From Morinoia aosen (taxonomy: Eukaryota; Arthropoda; Malacostraca; Amphipoda; Talitridae): a stretch of 64,000 bases of DNA. Shown here in pieces: positions 34,128 through 44,880 of the stretch. Numbering within the stretch: position 1 is the stretch's first letter; each line of letters starts with the position of its first letter. Below the pieces are notes generated by a model. That model was given only the letters and a program-made list of their open reading frames with translations. It was not told the origin of the DNA and did not search any database. The position numbers and the translations under genes are program-made. The stretch lies in assembly GCA_030386875.1 (NCBI GenBank), contig CM059562.1, forward strand, positions 76,442,095-76,506,094. The letters are read 5' to 3'.

Positions 34128-34614
34128 CACTATGTGCAGCACGCGTCTGTGTGCAGGACGCGTATGTATGCAGGACGCGTCAGGGTGCAGGACGCGTCAG
34201 GGTGCAGGACGCGTCAGGGTGCAGGACGCGTCAGGGTGCAGGACGCGTCAGGGTGCAGGACGCGTCAGGGTGCAGGACGCGTCAGGGTGCAGGACGCGTC
34301 AGGGTGCAGGACGCGTCAGGGTGCAGGACGCGTCAGGATGCAGGACGCGTCAAGGTGCAGGACGCGTCAGGGTGCAGCACGCGTCAGGGGGCAGCACGCG
34401 TCAGGGTGCAGCACGCGTCAGGGTGCAGGACGCGTCAGGGTGCAGCACGCGTCAGGGTGCAGCACGCGTCAGGGTGCAGGACGCGTCAGGGTGCAGGACG
34501 CGTATGGGTGCAGGACGCGTCAGGGTGCAGGACGCGTATGGGTGCAGGACGCGTCAGGGTGCAGGACGCGTCAGGGTGCAGGACGCGTCAGGGTGCAGGA
34601 CGCGTCAGGGTGCA
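34128..34614. repeat. 17-bp CpG-rich satellite, left half
   Basis: Unit GCAGGACGCGTCAGGGT, about 28 copies, with GCAGCACGCG and CGTATGGGT variants. It breaks off at TGCA (34611-34614) and resumes in register at 36391. Each unit contains ACGCGT. Confidence 0.96.
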
Positions 34615-36390
34615 TGTTGCGATACAGAGAAAGGGGTGGGTTTAGGACCCCCTTTCCATACGCTGAGGGAATTCCAACCCCCACACATGTTATAGTATTA
34701 TCCTTTATGCTTGCGTACACCTGTATACCAGACATGGAGAATAAAAGAATTTGAAAGATTAAGACACATTTATTTTTGAGATGAACACGTGGATAAACAC
34801 ACAAGGCATGGGAACGAAATGATTTGAAATGGCACAGCGGCGTCAATGAAAAATACGTAAGTTTCTACCGCCATAATATTTAAACACGACATCATACAAA
34901 TGTGCTGCTTACCGAGCCTTCAAGTTACAAATACTCCCTCGTTGACAACGATTCACGCATCCACAGTAACACAAATCATAATATTTGCGAGAGTAACACA
35001 TCACGATTTAACCTGGAATTGTGACACGGTGTCGAATCATACAACGGGAAGTCGATCCTCGACTAAATAGACACAATAAATCGGTTGCCTATAAAATTAG
35101 ATGATCCTTCACGATACTTTGGAAAGCACTTATCTGTGCGCTGCTCTACATCTGAAATTGAACTTCAATCACCACCTAAAAGAGCTCTCACAACTATGAA
35201 ACACTCGCACTTTTGATAATAAATGATTCACTGATGGACATTCACTGACGATGCTGTTGCTCACTGCTAATGTTCCGCGTCGTAGCTTTAGGTTTGCTGC
35301 AGGTGTAGGCTGATGTCTTGCCCGCGCTGCAGCGACGCCTCTGCCGCTCCCTCATCGTGCCGCCGGCATTCCAACTCGAGTTCACAGCCGCCGTGGTGCC
35401 TGGAGTGTCTTAAGAGTCTCAATGGCAAGCCACTTCACTGTAGATTTGCGTGTTGCTTTACGCATTGTGGGTGGACGAACTTAACTGTTTGCCATTTGCA
35501 ATGTTGACGACTGCCGCTGAAGTTGACTGTGAGTTCGACCCCGATGCACAGATGTTGAATGCTCTTGGTTGAATCTCCGACGCGTTTATTCATGACGATC
35601 ACCGATGCGAGGCTGGTTTACTTCGATTAGGCTTCCTTTGTAAGACGATGCTTCAATGACTTCCGACGTCCAACGTTATTTTATGTGCCTCGAATTATTA
35701 ACTTTCAAGTTGCAGTTGGGTATAAGGCCAGCCGACGAGGCTGGCCTATTGTGTAGAACACCCTCAGACGTCTTGCGCAGTCTCTCACGTGTGTTCAAAA
35801 ATTCCTCCTCATGCTTCCTTCTACGGGCCTTATATGTGTTTCGCTTTCCTCTTTCTCGATCGTTCTCGACGCTTCTATCCTACAGAGGCAGCATCTGCAA
35901 CCTCATTGGCGGAATCCTTGCTTATTCTGACGTCTGGGACTCTCGTTGGTGCGTGTTGAGACACACCTTCTTGCGTCATAGCTTTGGCGAGCGGCGATTG
36001 GCTCCGGTTGTGCGGCCTGTGTTCAGACGTCACGTCCGCCTCCTTGCCCTACAAAGCCTCGGCTTGGGTGCGCTTGTATCGTGCGTGTGTTCGTGTGTGC
36101 GTCGTTCTCTATGCCTGCGCTCGCCGCACTTGAGGCCGCGAAATCTGACACGCCCGCCTCTAACCCAAACAATCGCCGCTTGTTTTTCCGACCGAACAGT
36201 GACGAATTGTCCTTACACACACGGATAAACTTTGGTCGACATTCTCACGCTCGAGAATAACAGTGATAACGGTTTTTTTTTTTTTAGACATTTCCTAAAG
36301 CGAAGTATAATAACAGTGATAACGGTTTTTTAGATATTTCCTAAAGCGAAGTATTTTCCAAAAATTGCACGAGTGAAGTATTTCCCCACA
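34615..36390. mobile_element. 1.78-kb insertion with TG...CA ends inside the 17-bp satellite (solo-LTR-like)
   Basis: Starts TGTTGCGATACAG and ends TTTCCCCACA, so the ends are TGT...ACA as in LTRs. It is flanked on both sides by TGCA (34611-34614 and 36391-36394). Deleting the insert with one TGCA restores the 17-bp register exactly (GGTGCAGGACGCG). It contains no protease, integrase or reverse transcriptase motifs; a 190-codon frame at 35656-36228 has no domain. Internal features are a GC-rich middle, a 9-bp-arm hairpin at 35725-35747 (GGCCAGCC/GGCTGGCC core), and a duplicated segment near the right end. A solo LTR is the best reading; another TG/CA-ended element is possible. Confidence 0.62.
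36258..36353. repeat. direct duplication, about 47-53 bp, two copies
   Basis: AACAGTGATAACGGTTTTTT and TTTCCTAAAGCGAAGTAT each occur twice, about 53 bp apart; the first copy has a longer T run. Confidence 0.88.
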
Positions 36391-37051
36391 TGCAGGACGC
36401 GTCAGGGTGCAGGACGCGTCAGGGTGCAGGACGCGTCAGGGTGCAGCACGCGTCAGGGTGCAGCACGCGTCAGGGTGCAGCACGCGTCAGGGTGCAGCAC
36501 GCGTCAGGGTGCAGCACGCGTCAGGGTGCAGCACGCGTCTGTGTGCAGCACGCGTCAGGGTGCAGGACGCGTCAGGGTGCAGGACGCGTCAGGGTGCAGG
36601 ACGCGTCAGGGTGCAGGACGCGTCAGGGTGCAGGACGCGTCAGGGTGCAGGACGCGTCAGGGTGCAGGACGCGTCAGGGTGCAGGACGCGTCAGGGTGCA
36701 GGACGCGTCAGGGTGCAGGACGCGTCAGGGTGCAGCACGCGTCAGGGTGCAGCACGCGTCTGTGTGCAGCACGCGTCTGTGTGCAGCACGCGTCTGTGTG
36801 CAGCACGCGTCTGTGTGCAGCACGCGTCTGTGTGCAGCACGCGTCTGTGTGCAGCACGCGTCTGTGTGCAGCACGCGTCTGTGTGCAGCACGCGTCTGTG
36901 TGCAGCACGCGTCTGTGTGCAGCACGCGTCTGTGTGCAGCACGCGTCTGTGTGCAGCACGCGTCTGTGTGCAGCACGCGTCTGTGTGCAGCACGCGTCTG
37001 TGTGCAGCACGCGTCAGGGTGCAGCACGCGTCGGGGTGCAGGACGCGTCAG
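36391..37051. repeat. 17-bp CpG-rich satellite, right half
   Basis: About 39 copies of the unit seen at 34128-34614, in blocks: GCAGCACGCGTCAGGGT (about 36440-36560), GCAGGACGCGTCAGGGT (to about 36735), then GCAGCACGCGTCTGTGT (about 36750-37010). Long frames in several registers on both strands are artefacts of this repeat. Confidence 0.97.
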
Positions 37052-37127
37052 TAAACAGTAAGTACCCAGAGCGTCTCTGTTGTAACCAAAGACTTTCGTC
37101 GTAGTCATGGAGGCTTGAACTAACTTT

Positions 37128-37342
37128 ACGCTTTGACTGAGGCAGGTAAAAACTGAAGTTTATCATTCGGCTAAAATGTAAAGTCAATTATAGTGAGCAA
37201 TGTTGAAAATGCCAAACATCAACTGGTTCCTGCCTTCAATTAGCTTTGATTTAATATTTATAAAAATTCAGTTTGTGGTCGGTGAGCAGCATTTTGAAAG
37301 CTCCCCCCGTGTACACCGACGGCTCACGTGGCAGTCAAAGTG
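37128..37342 (-). mobile_element. TTAA-type MITE, family M1 (copy d)
   Basis: The reverse complement begins CACTTTGACTGCCACGTGAG and aligns with the family through AAATCAAAGCTAATTGAAGG, CAGTTGATGTTTGGCATTTT and AATTGACTTTACATTTTAG. The other end reads CGCTTTGACTGAGGC on the + strand. This copy faces copy e, 200 bp away. Confidence 0.8.
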
Positions 37343-37544
37343 GTCATATCTAATGTGTAACAAAAATGTCAAACAGCAGATTCAGCGTTATTTATTCCAG
37401 GAAGCTGTGGTGAGTCTAGTCCAGGTGTAACATTACTATCATCTTCGTTTTTTTTTGTTGTTCATTTTTCCCCACTGAGAAATGTGTAAAGTTCCGCGTT
37501 ATCGCCCTTCTATACAAGCGATCGTTTTCGATATTCGTACCTAG

Positions 37545-37769
37545 CACTTGGCCAGCGACCTGAGCCACCGGTAGTCACTGAGGAGTTCTTATAATACGGC
37601 AGATAGGCCAGTAGTCACAAACTCACGCTTCAGAAATACTTAATTAAAACTACACATGAAGGCACGATCCAGTTAACGTTTGCTATTTTCAACATTGCTT
37701 ACTAGAATTGTCTTTAAATATGTGTTGAATGATGAACTTCAGTTTTACGCCCCGCAGTCAAATTAAGTG
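37545..37769 (+). mobile_element. TTAA-type MITE, family M1 (copy e)
   Basis: About 225 bp. CACTTGGCCAGCGACCTGAG at the left, then CCACCGGTAGTCACTGAGG, GAAGGCACGATCCAGTTAAC, and a right end CCCGCAGTCAAATTAAGTG. Diverged ends, no TTAA left. Confidence 0.78.
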
Positions 37770-37997
37770 TCAAGTTGGACATTTTTGCTTCCGCCTGTCA
37801 GACCGCGGTACCTAATTAATTCTCTTGGCCTTCCTTGCACGTGAAAAAAAATGCGTCACGAACTAGAAATGACCAACCAATCCTGGTCAAACCTCACTGT
37901 AAGTCATTCCAAAAGACGGCCCCATGTGTTTAAATTGACTTCGCGTGTTTTAACGTTCAACAGTTGGGTTCAGGGCCTCAGGTCTGGTATAGGCTAG
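37770..37997. other. short unique spacer between two M1 copies
   Basis: No feature recognised. Confidence 0.4.
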
Positions 37998-38222
37998 CAC
38001 ATTTCCTGCGAAGGGACCCACCGGTGGTCACTGAGGGGGTTTTCATAATGCTGCTGACGACGTCCAGTCATGAACTCAAGTTTTGTAAATCCTTAATTAA
38101 AGCTAAGTTAAAGCACGATCCAGTTAATATTTGCCATTCTCAGAATTTGCTAAACAATAAGGTTTATATTTGAATTGAATGTTGAAATTCTCTTCAACCC
38201 ATCACAGTTGCAGCGTTAAAGT
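37998..38222 (+). mobile_element. TTAA-type MITE, family M1 (copy f)
   Basis: CACATTTCCTGCGAAGGGAC, then CCACCGGTGGTCACTGAGGG, TAAAGCACGATCCAGTTAAT and right end GCAGCGTTAAAGTG. The right end is part of the 69-bp triplication that follows. Confidence 0.77.
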
Positions 38223-38398
38223 GTTTGTCTCATAAGGACGCTCCTCTACCTATAATTATTCTACCTATAATTGCAGTTACAGCGTTAAAGTGTTTGTCTC
38301 ATAAGGACGCTCCTCTACGTATAATTATTCTACCTATAATCACAGTTACAGCGTTAAAGTGTTTGTCTCATAAGGACGCTCCTCTACCTATAATTAAA
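38206..38398. repeat. 69-bp tandem repeat, 2.7 copies
   Basis: GCGTTAAAGTGTTTGTCTCA and GGACGCTCCTCTACCTATAA recur at 69-bp spacing (about 38213, 38282, 38351). The first unit starts inside the right end of MITE copy f, so the MITE terminus is included in the repeated unit. Confidence 0.95.
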
Positions 38399-39091
38399 TC
38401 ACGTTACATGTAGATGCAGTAATTCAACTTTTAATCCTCATATTTCATTAGTAATTTCCCCTAACGAGGAGTAGGGAACTAATAAAATGAAGTTAAACAA
38501 TAGCAACGAGTCAGCAATTTTGTAGCGCAGGAGTCGCGCTGCCGGTCCCGTGTCTGTGTCGTGTCTCTTTTTGTCCGAGTAATTTACATCGTAAAAGATC
38601 GGTGGCAACGCAGAAGCTTCATCTTAAAATTGATTTCGCACTTTACTTCACTCTGCTTTGCCTTTATATGTGTCTTTGTCTTTATCTTTCTTTGTCAATA
38701 CATTTGTCTTTGTCTTTATCTTAGACAGAGGGAGGGCTTGCAGTTTGTTTGACAGGACCTGCAGTTCGTCTGATATTTCAATTTCAAATCTATTGTTCAT
38801 TTTCATTAACATTTGCGGATGGTAGGAGATTGAACAGAGAGTCAACATTTTTTACAGGGGGAGAAGTTCCTCAGTTCGCTCGTTTATGGCCGACTGATAA
38901 TACATAGAAATGCGAACGGGCCTACACTACTATTTGTTTGCGCTGAAGTATTTGACACAGCATTTCGTTTGTAAAGATCGCTCGAAAATCGCAGGCAACC
39001 TAGTACGATAATTCCAAACTGCTTAATTTATCTTAACAGATTAATATAAATTAAAACGATTTTCGAACATTTGCATTGTGTTGTAGATTAT
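38399..39091. other. unique AT-rich sequence
   Basis: Bases 38655-38725 hold CTTTGTCTTTATCTT repeats. No supported gene. Confidence 0.5.
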
Positions 39092-39366
39092 CACTGGTCA
39101 ACAAATTTTGAAAAGTTGTGTGCTTCTATAATGATAGTTGATTTTTATGTATTTTCATTCAATGAATCCAAATATCACGTTGAAAAACGTGTATTGGCTA
39201 CAGGTTCAAAGATACCAGGCATGCAATGTTTGATTAATTTATTTTTGTAGACAGTATATGTCATTATGTTTGAAACAACAATTTTAACCATATTTGTTAC
39301 CAGCAACCTAAAATTATATGAAAAATGCTACTTTGGTCTCCAAAGCGTTTTGATGGTTGACCAGTG
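39092..39366. mobile_element. MITE-like element, ends CACTGGTCAAC / GTTGACCAGTG
   Basis: 275 bp with perfect 11-bp terminal inverted repeats that continue weakly inward (AAATTTTGAA versus the inverse of GCGTTTTGAT). AT-rich interior without coding capacity. I see no clear target-site duplication, so the superfamily is not assigned. Confidence 0.65.
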
Positions 39367-41139
39367 TTACTAGTCTAAAAATTCATTCCTTTCTTGATAC
39401 TCAAATAATTATTTTCAAGATGTCAGTAACAATTTTTGAATATTACAGTATATCACGTGGACAACTACTTCTGGTTCTTTGCCTTCACGTTTTCATTTGA
39501 ACTCTATTCCAATTTCATTGAATGGAATATTCATGGAATAACAGGCCTGTTCCAACAGCTCCTGAAAGAAACAATTTTTTTTCAGCTTCAGTCTTAACAT
39601 TTCGAGTGAGAGAAATGCTTACAACTTTATGCGTTTCCTGCGCGTTAGGAGAAAGTGCATTAGAAACGTGGTAAAATACTAATTTTTAACGGTTATCGAA
39701 GATCCCGAAGCAGCTGTGGTGTGAAGTCTCTCCCAGTACACGCTGGACAACGATTCTTCCAAATAATTTCAATTCACTTTACAGACAAATCCCCTCGACC
39801 AAAAAAAAAACGCTCGTAACCAACCTAATCGCTCGTGTCTGCTACTGGAAAAACTCACCAAAATTCCACGGAATCTGAACACCTTTTGCGGCATTCCGCA
39901 GATCCGAAAAACGTTCTCGGGTGCTGCTTCACGGGAGCATCAGCCGTAGCAAATCTACCCAAATCTTCCTTAATCTTCTTCGAAGTTTTAATCATTGCCG
40001 GCCTCCCCCGACGGTGATTACCGAGCAAGGAAAAGCTGCAATTGCTGCCTTGTCCGAACTGCTGGGCATTCCAGTCAGGTAGAAGGCTTGAAAAACTTTG
40101 TGCGGCCGAGTTTGGTTAGTCGTTTGCTTCCTTCATGACCTCGAGTGCTGGAGTCTTGTTTGTGTTATGCGTAAAGTTTTAACTTAGCTTCATTTTTATG
40201 AAATGTTTGCATAATCCAAGCCCTTTACTTATGTGCTTGAGGTTTTTTCCCTAAAACTATGAAAGGAATTTTGCTGTAACGCTATGGGCTGGCGCAGCTT
40301 ATTTCTTTAACGCAGTTTACGAAGGCTGAGAAGAAAAAAACGCTTAAGCGGACTTTTTCTGCTAAATATCGTTTCAAGTAAAAAAAAACTATAACTATTT
40401 ATTACATAGCAAATCTATGTAAAAGCATAAAAATAAATAGCCAAATAAATATGCACTGGAATCTAAAATCGGTCTAGTCCATGTAAAATAAAACACAAAC
40501 CATAGAATAACGGGCGTAAAAATGTTCTCACCGTAAAGTTTGAATTTGCCAAGATTAAAATTTATTTCTCAGGGGTTTTTCATGGAACTTTGAGAATATG
40601 CTGACATCAGACGTTATTTTGAGCTGGGTCGTGCCCACTACGTGGTTCGTACTATACGTATAGTGTCGCACTAAATGGATGTCTATATTTAGTGTCAATT
40701 AAGGATCGTCGAGTTTTCATAATTTCCGCCACTAATAATTACATAAAACGGGACTAGCTCGCCAGTTATTAGCTCTAATAATAAGACCGTCAAAGTCTCT
40801 GAGTTTAAAAATTGATGCCTGACATGATTGACGTGAGACGATGTTGATGCGCTGCCATCATGGAGTCTGTCTCCTGGCTTGAACTCAGTCGAAAATTTTC
40901 GGCGTTGGTAGAAAATTCAAATCCAATCTTCAGTTATAAAGTATATGGAAAGAAAATGGCATGAGGTTCTCACTTAACATGCAAGTCACTATCAACTGAT
41001 ATCTGCAAAAGTTAATGAATATCTCAAAACATTAAATTATTTCATTTTTTTCAAACATTTTATTCCAATTTAAATGCGAACAAACTTGCAGGATTCAATT
41101 CATACTGGAGCGGGTTTCTCATCATTGTGTATTTATTCA
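39367..41139. other. unique AT-rich sequence, no supported gene
   Basis: Open frames up to about 60 codons only. A perfect 14-bp palindrome, ACTATACGTATAGT, lies at 40651-40664. Nothing else recognised. Confidence 0.5.
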
Positions 41140-41470
41140 GATGAGATAATAAGTTTGGTTAACCCGCTTTAACCACAACAAAAGTTTTCTCATGAAAGAA
41201 AAGAGGAAAGTATAATTTAGTATCGAATTAAGGGATCTATGCGCGAGGCATTTCTCCGTACTCTGCGCATAAAAACAACAAGGCTTAAAGAAGTTTATGA
41301 AAAAAGGTAAAAGTTGGAGGGTAAAGTAAAGGATTCTGGAGAAAGGGACTGCAGTTAACAGGAAAAAAAGATGGTCAGCAACAAAAAGACATTTAATACA
41401 AAAAAAAGCCCACCGAACCTGTTGCTCGAGACCTCGCATCTTATCCTTAAAGAGCGTTACTTCCAATCAT
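41140..41470 (-). repeat. dispersed repeat F, minus-strand copy
   Basis: On the minus strand it reads like other F copies: a TACTAAATTATACTTTCC-type segment, CTTTCATGAGAAAACTTTTG and GTTGTGGTTAAAGCGGGTTA at its 3' end. It is diverged. The 109-codon minus frame across it has no domain. Confidence 0.6.
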
Positions 41471-42153
41471 GCAATAGTAGTATGTATGCGCCTGACTGTT
41501 GTGCACTTAGTCTCAACAACTTGTGGAGAAGTTTTTGTGACTAGTTTAGTAATTTGACATGAAAGAATGTCAAATAATAGTCCATGAAAATGCTGAAATT
41601 TTCGGTAACATTCGTCCATTCATCCAACGCTCAACAGCGAAAATTTTGTCATTTGTTCTGCGCGACGTTTGGTTGTATTAAGCGTCGATTAAAACGAACA
41701 AAACTTGAAGAGGATGACCATTATTTGAACCTTTCAGGTTAAGAGGTTTCATGCTGTAACTTGGACTCTGCACCGCAAAACTGCAAGTGAAAATTTGTCG
41801 TTCAAGTGAAAATTGAGACAGTGCTTCCACTTCGTGATAGTGAGGGTAGGCCGCAGGTTCTCTTCATAATTCTGTACCTGGTACGCAACTTGACAGTCTA
41901 CGCGTTTTGAAAGGAATACGTTAATACTCTATTCTTTTCAAAATGTAAAAACGTGACAGTCTTTGCGTCATGAAAAAACGCGCGAATATTCAGTTCTTTT
42001 CAAAACCCGCTGCCTCAAAACCCTTCGCTTGCTACGAAATTTATTTTTAATGTTGAAGCATTATTATTCCAGGGTTAATGTGAAGCAAGAACGTTACCGT
42101 TTTGGAAAACTATATTATTGCCAATTACTAAACATATAAAGGAATGTTCCGAG
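41471..42153. other. unique sequence with a diverged 66-bp duplication
   Basis: GACAGTCTACGCGTTTTGAA..TTCTTTTCAAAA (from 41891) and GACAGTCTTTGCGTCATGAA..TTCTTTTCAAAA (from 41957) are two diverged tandem copies. No gene recognised. Confidence 0.6.
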
Positions 42154-42535
42154 CTCGGCTTGTATTGCCAATTACTGTTCTATTGCCAGTTACTATGCCA
42201 TTGCCAGTTACTATGCCATTGCCAGTTACTATGCCATTGCCAATCACTATAGTATTGCCAATTACTATGCTATTGTCAATTACTATGCTATTGCCAATTA
42301 CTATGCTATTGCCAATTACTATGCTATTGCTAATTACTATGCTATTGCTAATTACTATGCCATTGCCAATTTCTATGCTATTGCCAATTACTATGATATT
42401 GACAATTACTATGCCAATGCCAATTACTATGCCATTGCCAATTACTATGCCATTGCCAATTACTATGCCATTGCCAATTACTATGCCATTGCCAATTACT
42501 ATGCCATTGCCAATTACTATGCTATTGCCAGTTAT
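42154..42535. repeat. 18-bp minisatellite, about 21 copies
   Basis: Unit GCCAATTACTATGCCATT, with GCTATT, GCTAATT and GCCAGTT variants. The 158-codon + frame with a (PLPITM) period arises from the 18-bp unit. Confidence 0.96.
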
Positions 42536-42692
42536 TAGACATTTAAATGAATATGCCGCGGTGAGCGTGCACTGTCTTCAGCCTTTCCCCTACCTAACCC
42601 CATACCGACCTACTTTTTGAGCACAAAATTAGGGGTATTTTCAGTTTGCACTTTGTTTATTTTTCCTGATGCGAAATCCAATTTTTTAACAA

Positions 42693-42922
42693 TTAACCCT
42701 TTAACGCCCCAGAGGACACCAGTGTCCTCTTTCAAAATTCCCCTTCAATATATTTTATTTCTTATTCAATTAGTTCCCTAATGTGTTCTTTGAAGTTCTC
42801 TGCCGAGTGGCAGTTCTTATCCCATCCTGATATCGGTGACTGCCAGATGCCAGCGCCAGTTTAGTGACGGTGGTTGTGTTAACGGTAATATGAGTACAAA
42901 AATTCGGACATTAAAGGGTTAA
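42693..42922. mobile_element. TTAA-type MITE, family M2 (intact copy)
   Basis: A 222-bp element (42697-42918) flanked by TTAA on both sides (42693-42696, 42919-42922). It starts CCCTTTAACGCC and ends TTAAAGGG. A hairpin, GAGGACAC-CA-GTGTCCTC, lies near the left end. It has a full-length relative at 52660-52876. TTAA target sites and CCCTTT ends are hallmarks of piggyBac-mobilised elements (family knowledge). Confidence 0.85.
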
Positions 42923-43529
42923 GTTATATCATGGTTTATAATTCGGTGGTTATAATTTATGATGTATATAAATGGAACAAATAAATAATTATAATTTATT
43001 TACGTAATATATCGTAAAATAACTTTTAATTTATGAATTACCATGACGTATTTAAAAAAAAATTATAAATTTATGTAAATTCGTCATCTCGCTCGAGCTC
43101 GAGAAATGTCATATGTCAAGAACTTCTACAAAATCTATAACAAAGGAGCTCGGATTGGTTCATTAATGAGTTAACTCTTTTCCTCTTTATTCACGATGCG
43201 TTTCGATAAACACGTAAAAGTTAAATCAAACTTGTCAAAAAATCGAAAATTTTGGATCCACCACATTTATCATATAAATCACTTATTAGAGCCTCATGTG
43301 TCCTATTTAACAAATTGCGTGTTTAGCATAATTCATATTTCCGAAAAATGTATCATTTCAGTGAAATTAATTTGAGAAAGAAAAGTTCCCGCTCACCTCA
43401 CCAAGCTGAATTGATATGAACAAAATTATATTTCTGGTGCACTGGCAAAGCTTTCACTGCAGACGCCGCATTGCAAATTCCTTTCCAAATCCCAGCGATT
43501 TATTTCTACATCTTTAGATCTGTAGAGAG
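42923..43529. other. very AT-rich unique sequence
   Basis: Bases 42930-43085 are almost only A and T. No gene recognised. Confidence 0.5.
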
Positions 43530-44880
43530 CGCGGACCCTTCTCCATCGCTCTCTTTTCTTCCTACCAGGCTGCCGTGGACCCTTCTGCATCACTCTTTTC
43601 TTCCTACCAGGCTGCCGTGGACCCTTCTGCATCACTCTTTTCTTCCTACCAGGCTGCCGTGGACCCTTCTGCATCACTCTTTTCTTCCTACCAGGCTGCC
43701 GTGGACCCTTCTGCATCACTCTTTTCTTCCTACCAGGCTGCCGTGGACCCTTCTGCATCACTCTTTTCTTCCTACCAGGCTGCCGTGGACCCTTCTGCAT
43801 CACTCTTTTCTTCCTACCAGGCTGCCGTGGACCCTTCTGCATCACTCTTTTCTTCCTACCAGGCTGCCGTGGACCCTTCTGCATCACTCTTTTCTTCCTA
43901 CCAGGCTGCCGTGGACCCTTCTGCATCACTCTTTTCTTCCTACCAGGCTGCCGTGGACCCTTCTGCATCACTTTTTTCTTCCTACCAGGCTGCCGTGGAC
44001 CCTTCTCCATTACTCTCTTTTCTTCATACCAGGCTGCCGTGGACCCTTCTGCATCACTCTTTTCTTCCTACCAGGCTGCCGTGGACCCTTCTGCATCACT
44101 CTTTTCTTCCTACCAGGCTGCCGTGGACCCTTCTGCATCACTCTTTTCTTCCTACCAGGCTGCCGTGCACCCTTCTGCATCACTCTTTTCTTCCTACCAG
44201 GCTGCCGTGCACCCTTCTGCATCACTCTTTTCTTCCTACCAGGCTGCCGTGGACCCTTCTGCATCACTCTTTTCTTCCTACCAGGCTGCCGTGCACCCTT
44301 CTGCATCACTTTTTTCTTCCTACCAGGCTGCCGTGGACCCTTCTCCATTACTCTCTTTTCTTCATACCAGGCTGCCGTGGACCCTTCTGCATCACTCTTT
44401 TCTTCCTACCAGGCTGCCGTGGACCCTTCTCCATTACTCTCTTTTCTTCATACCAGGCTGCCGTGGACCCTTCTGCATCACTCTTTTCTTCCTACCAGGC
44501 TGCCGTGCACCCTTCTGCATCACTCTTTTCTTCCTACCAGGCTGCCGTGGACCCTTCTGCATCACTCTTTTCTTCCTACCAGGCTGCCGTGCACCCTTCT
44601 GCATCACTTTTTTCTTCCTACCAGGCTGCCGTGGACCCTTCTCCATTACTCTCTTTTCTTCATACCAGGCTGCCGTGCACCCTTCTGCATCACTTTTTTC
44701 TTCCTACCAGGCTGCCGTGGACCCTTCTCCATTACTCTCTTTTCTTCATACCAGGCTGCCGTGGACCCTTCTGCATCACTCTTTTCTTCCTACCAAGCTG
44801 CCGTGGACCCTTTTGCATCACTCTTTTCTTCCTGCTACCGCGGACCTTTCTGCATCACTCTCTTTTCTTCGTACCACGCC
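43530..44880. repeat. 42/44-bp satellite, about 32 copies
   Basis: Unit ACCAGGCTGCCGTGGACCCT plus TCTGCATCACTCTTTTCTTCCT (42 bp). A second, 44-bp type carries CTCCATTACTCTCTTTTCTTCAT. The left part to about 43960 is uniform. From there compound blocks of a GTGCACCC unit, a CACTTTTTTC unit and the 44-bp unit recur several times. The frames of 438-487 codons on the + strand and up to 194 on the minus strand are by-products of the 42-bp period. Confidence 0.97.

Noticed and set aside
35656-36228. 190-codon frame as a possible gene
   Set aside because: No domain and no conserved motif; it lies within the putative inserted element with a GC-rich composition that lengthens frames by chance.
40651-40664. 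14-bp perfect palindrome ACTATACGTATAGT
   Set aside because: Isolated; no second site, repeat or gene context to give it meaning.
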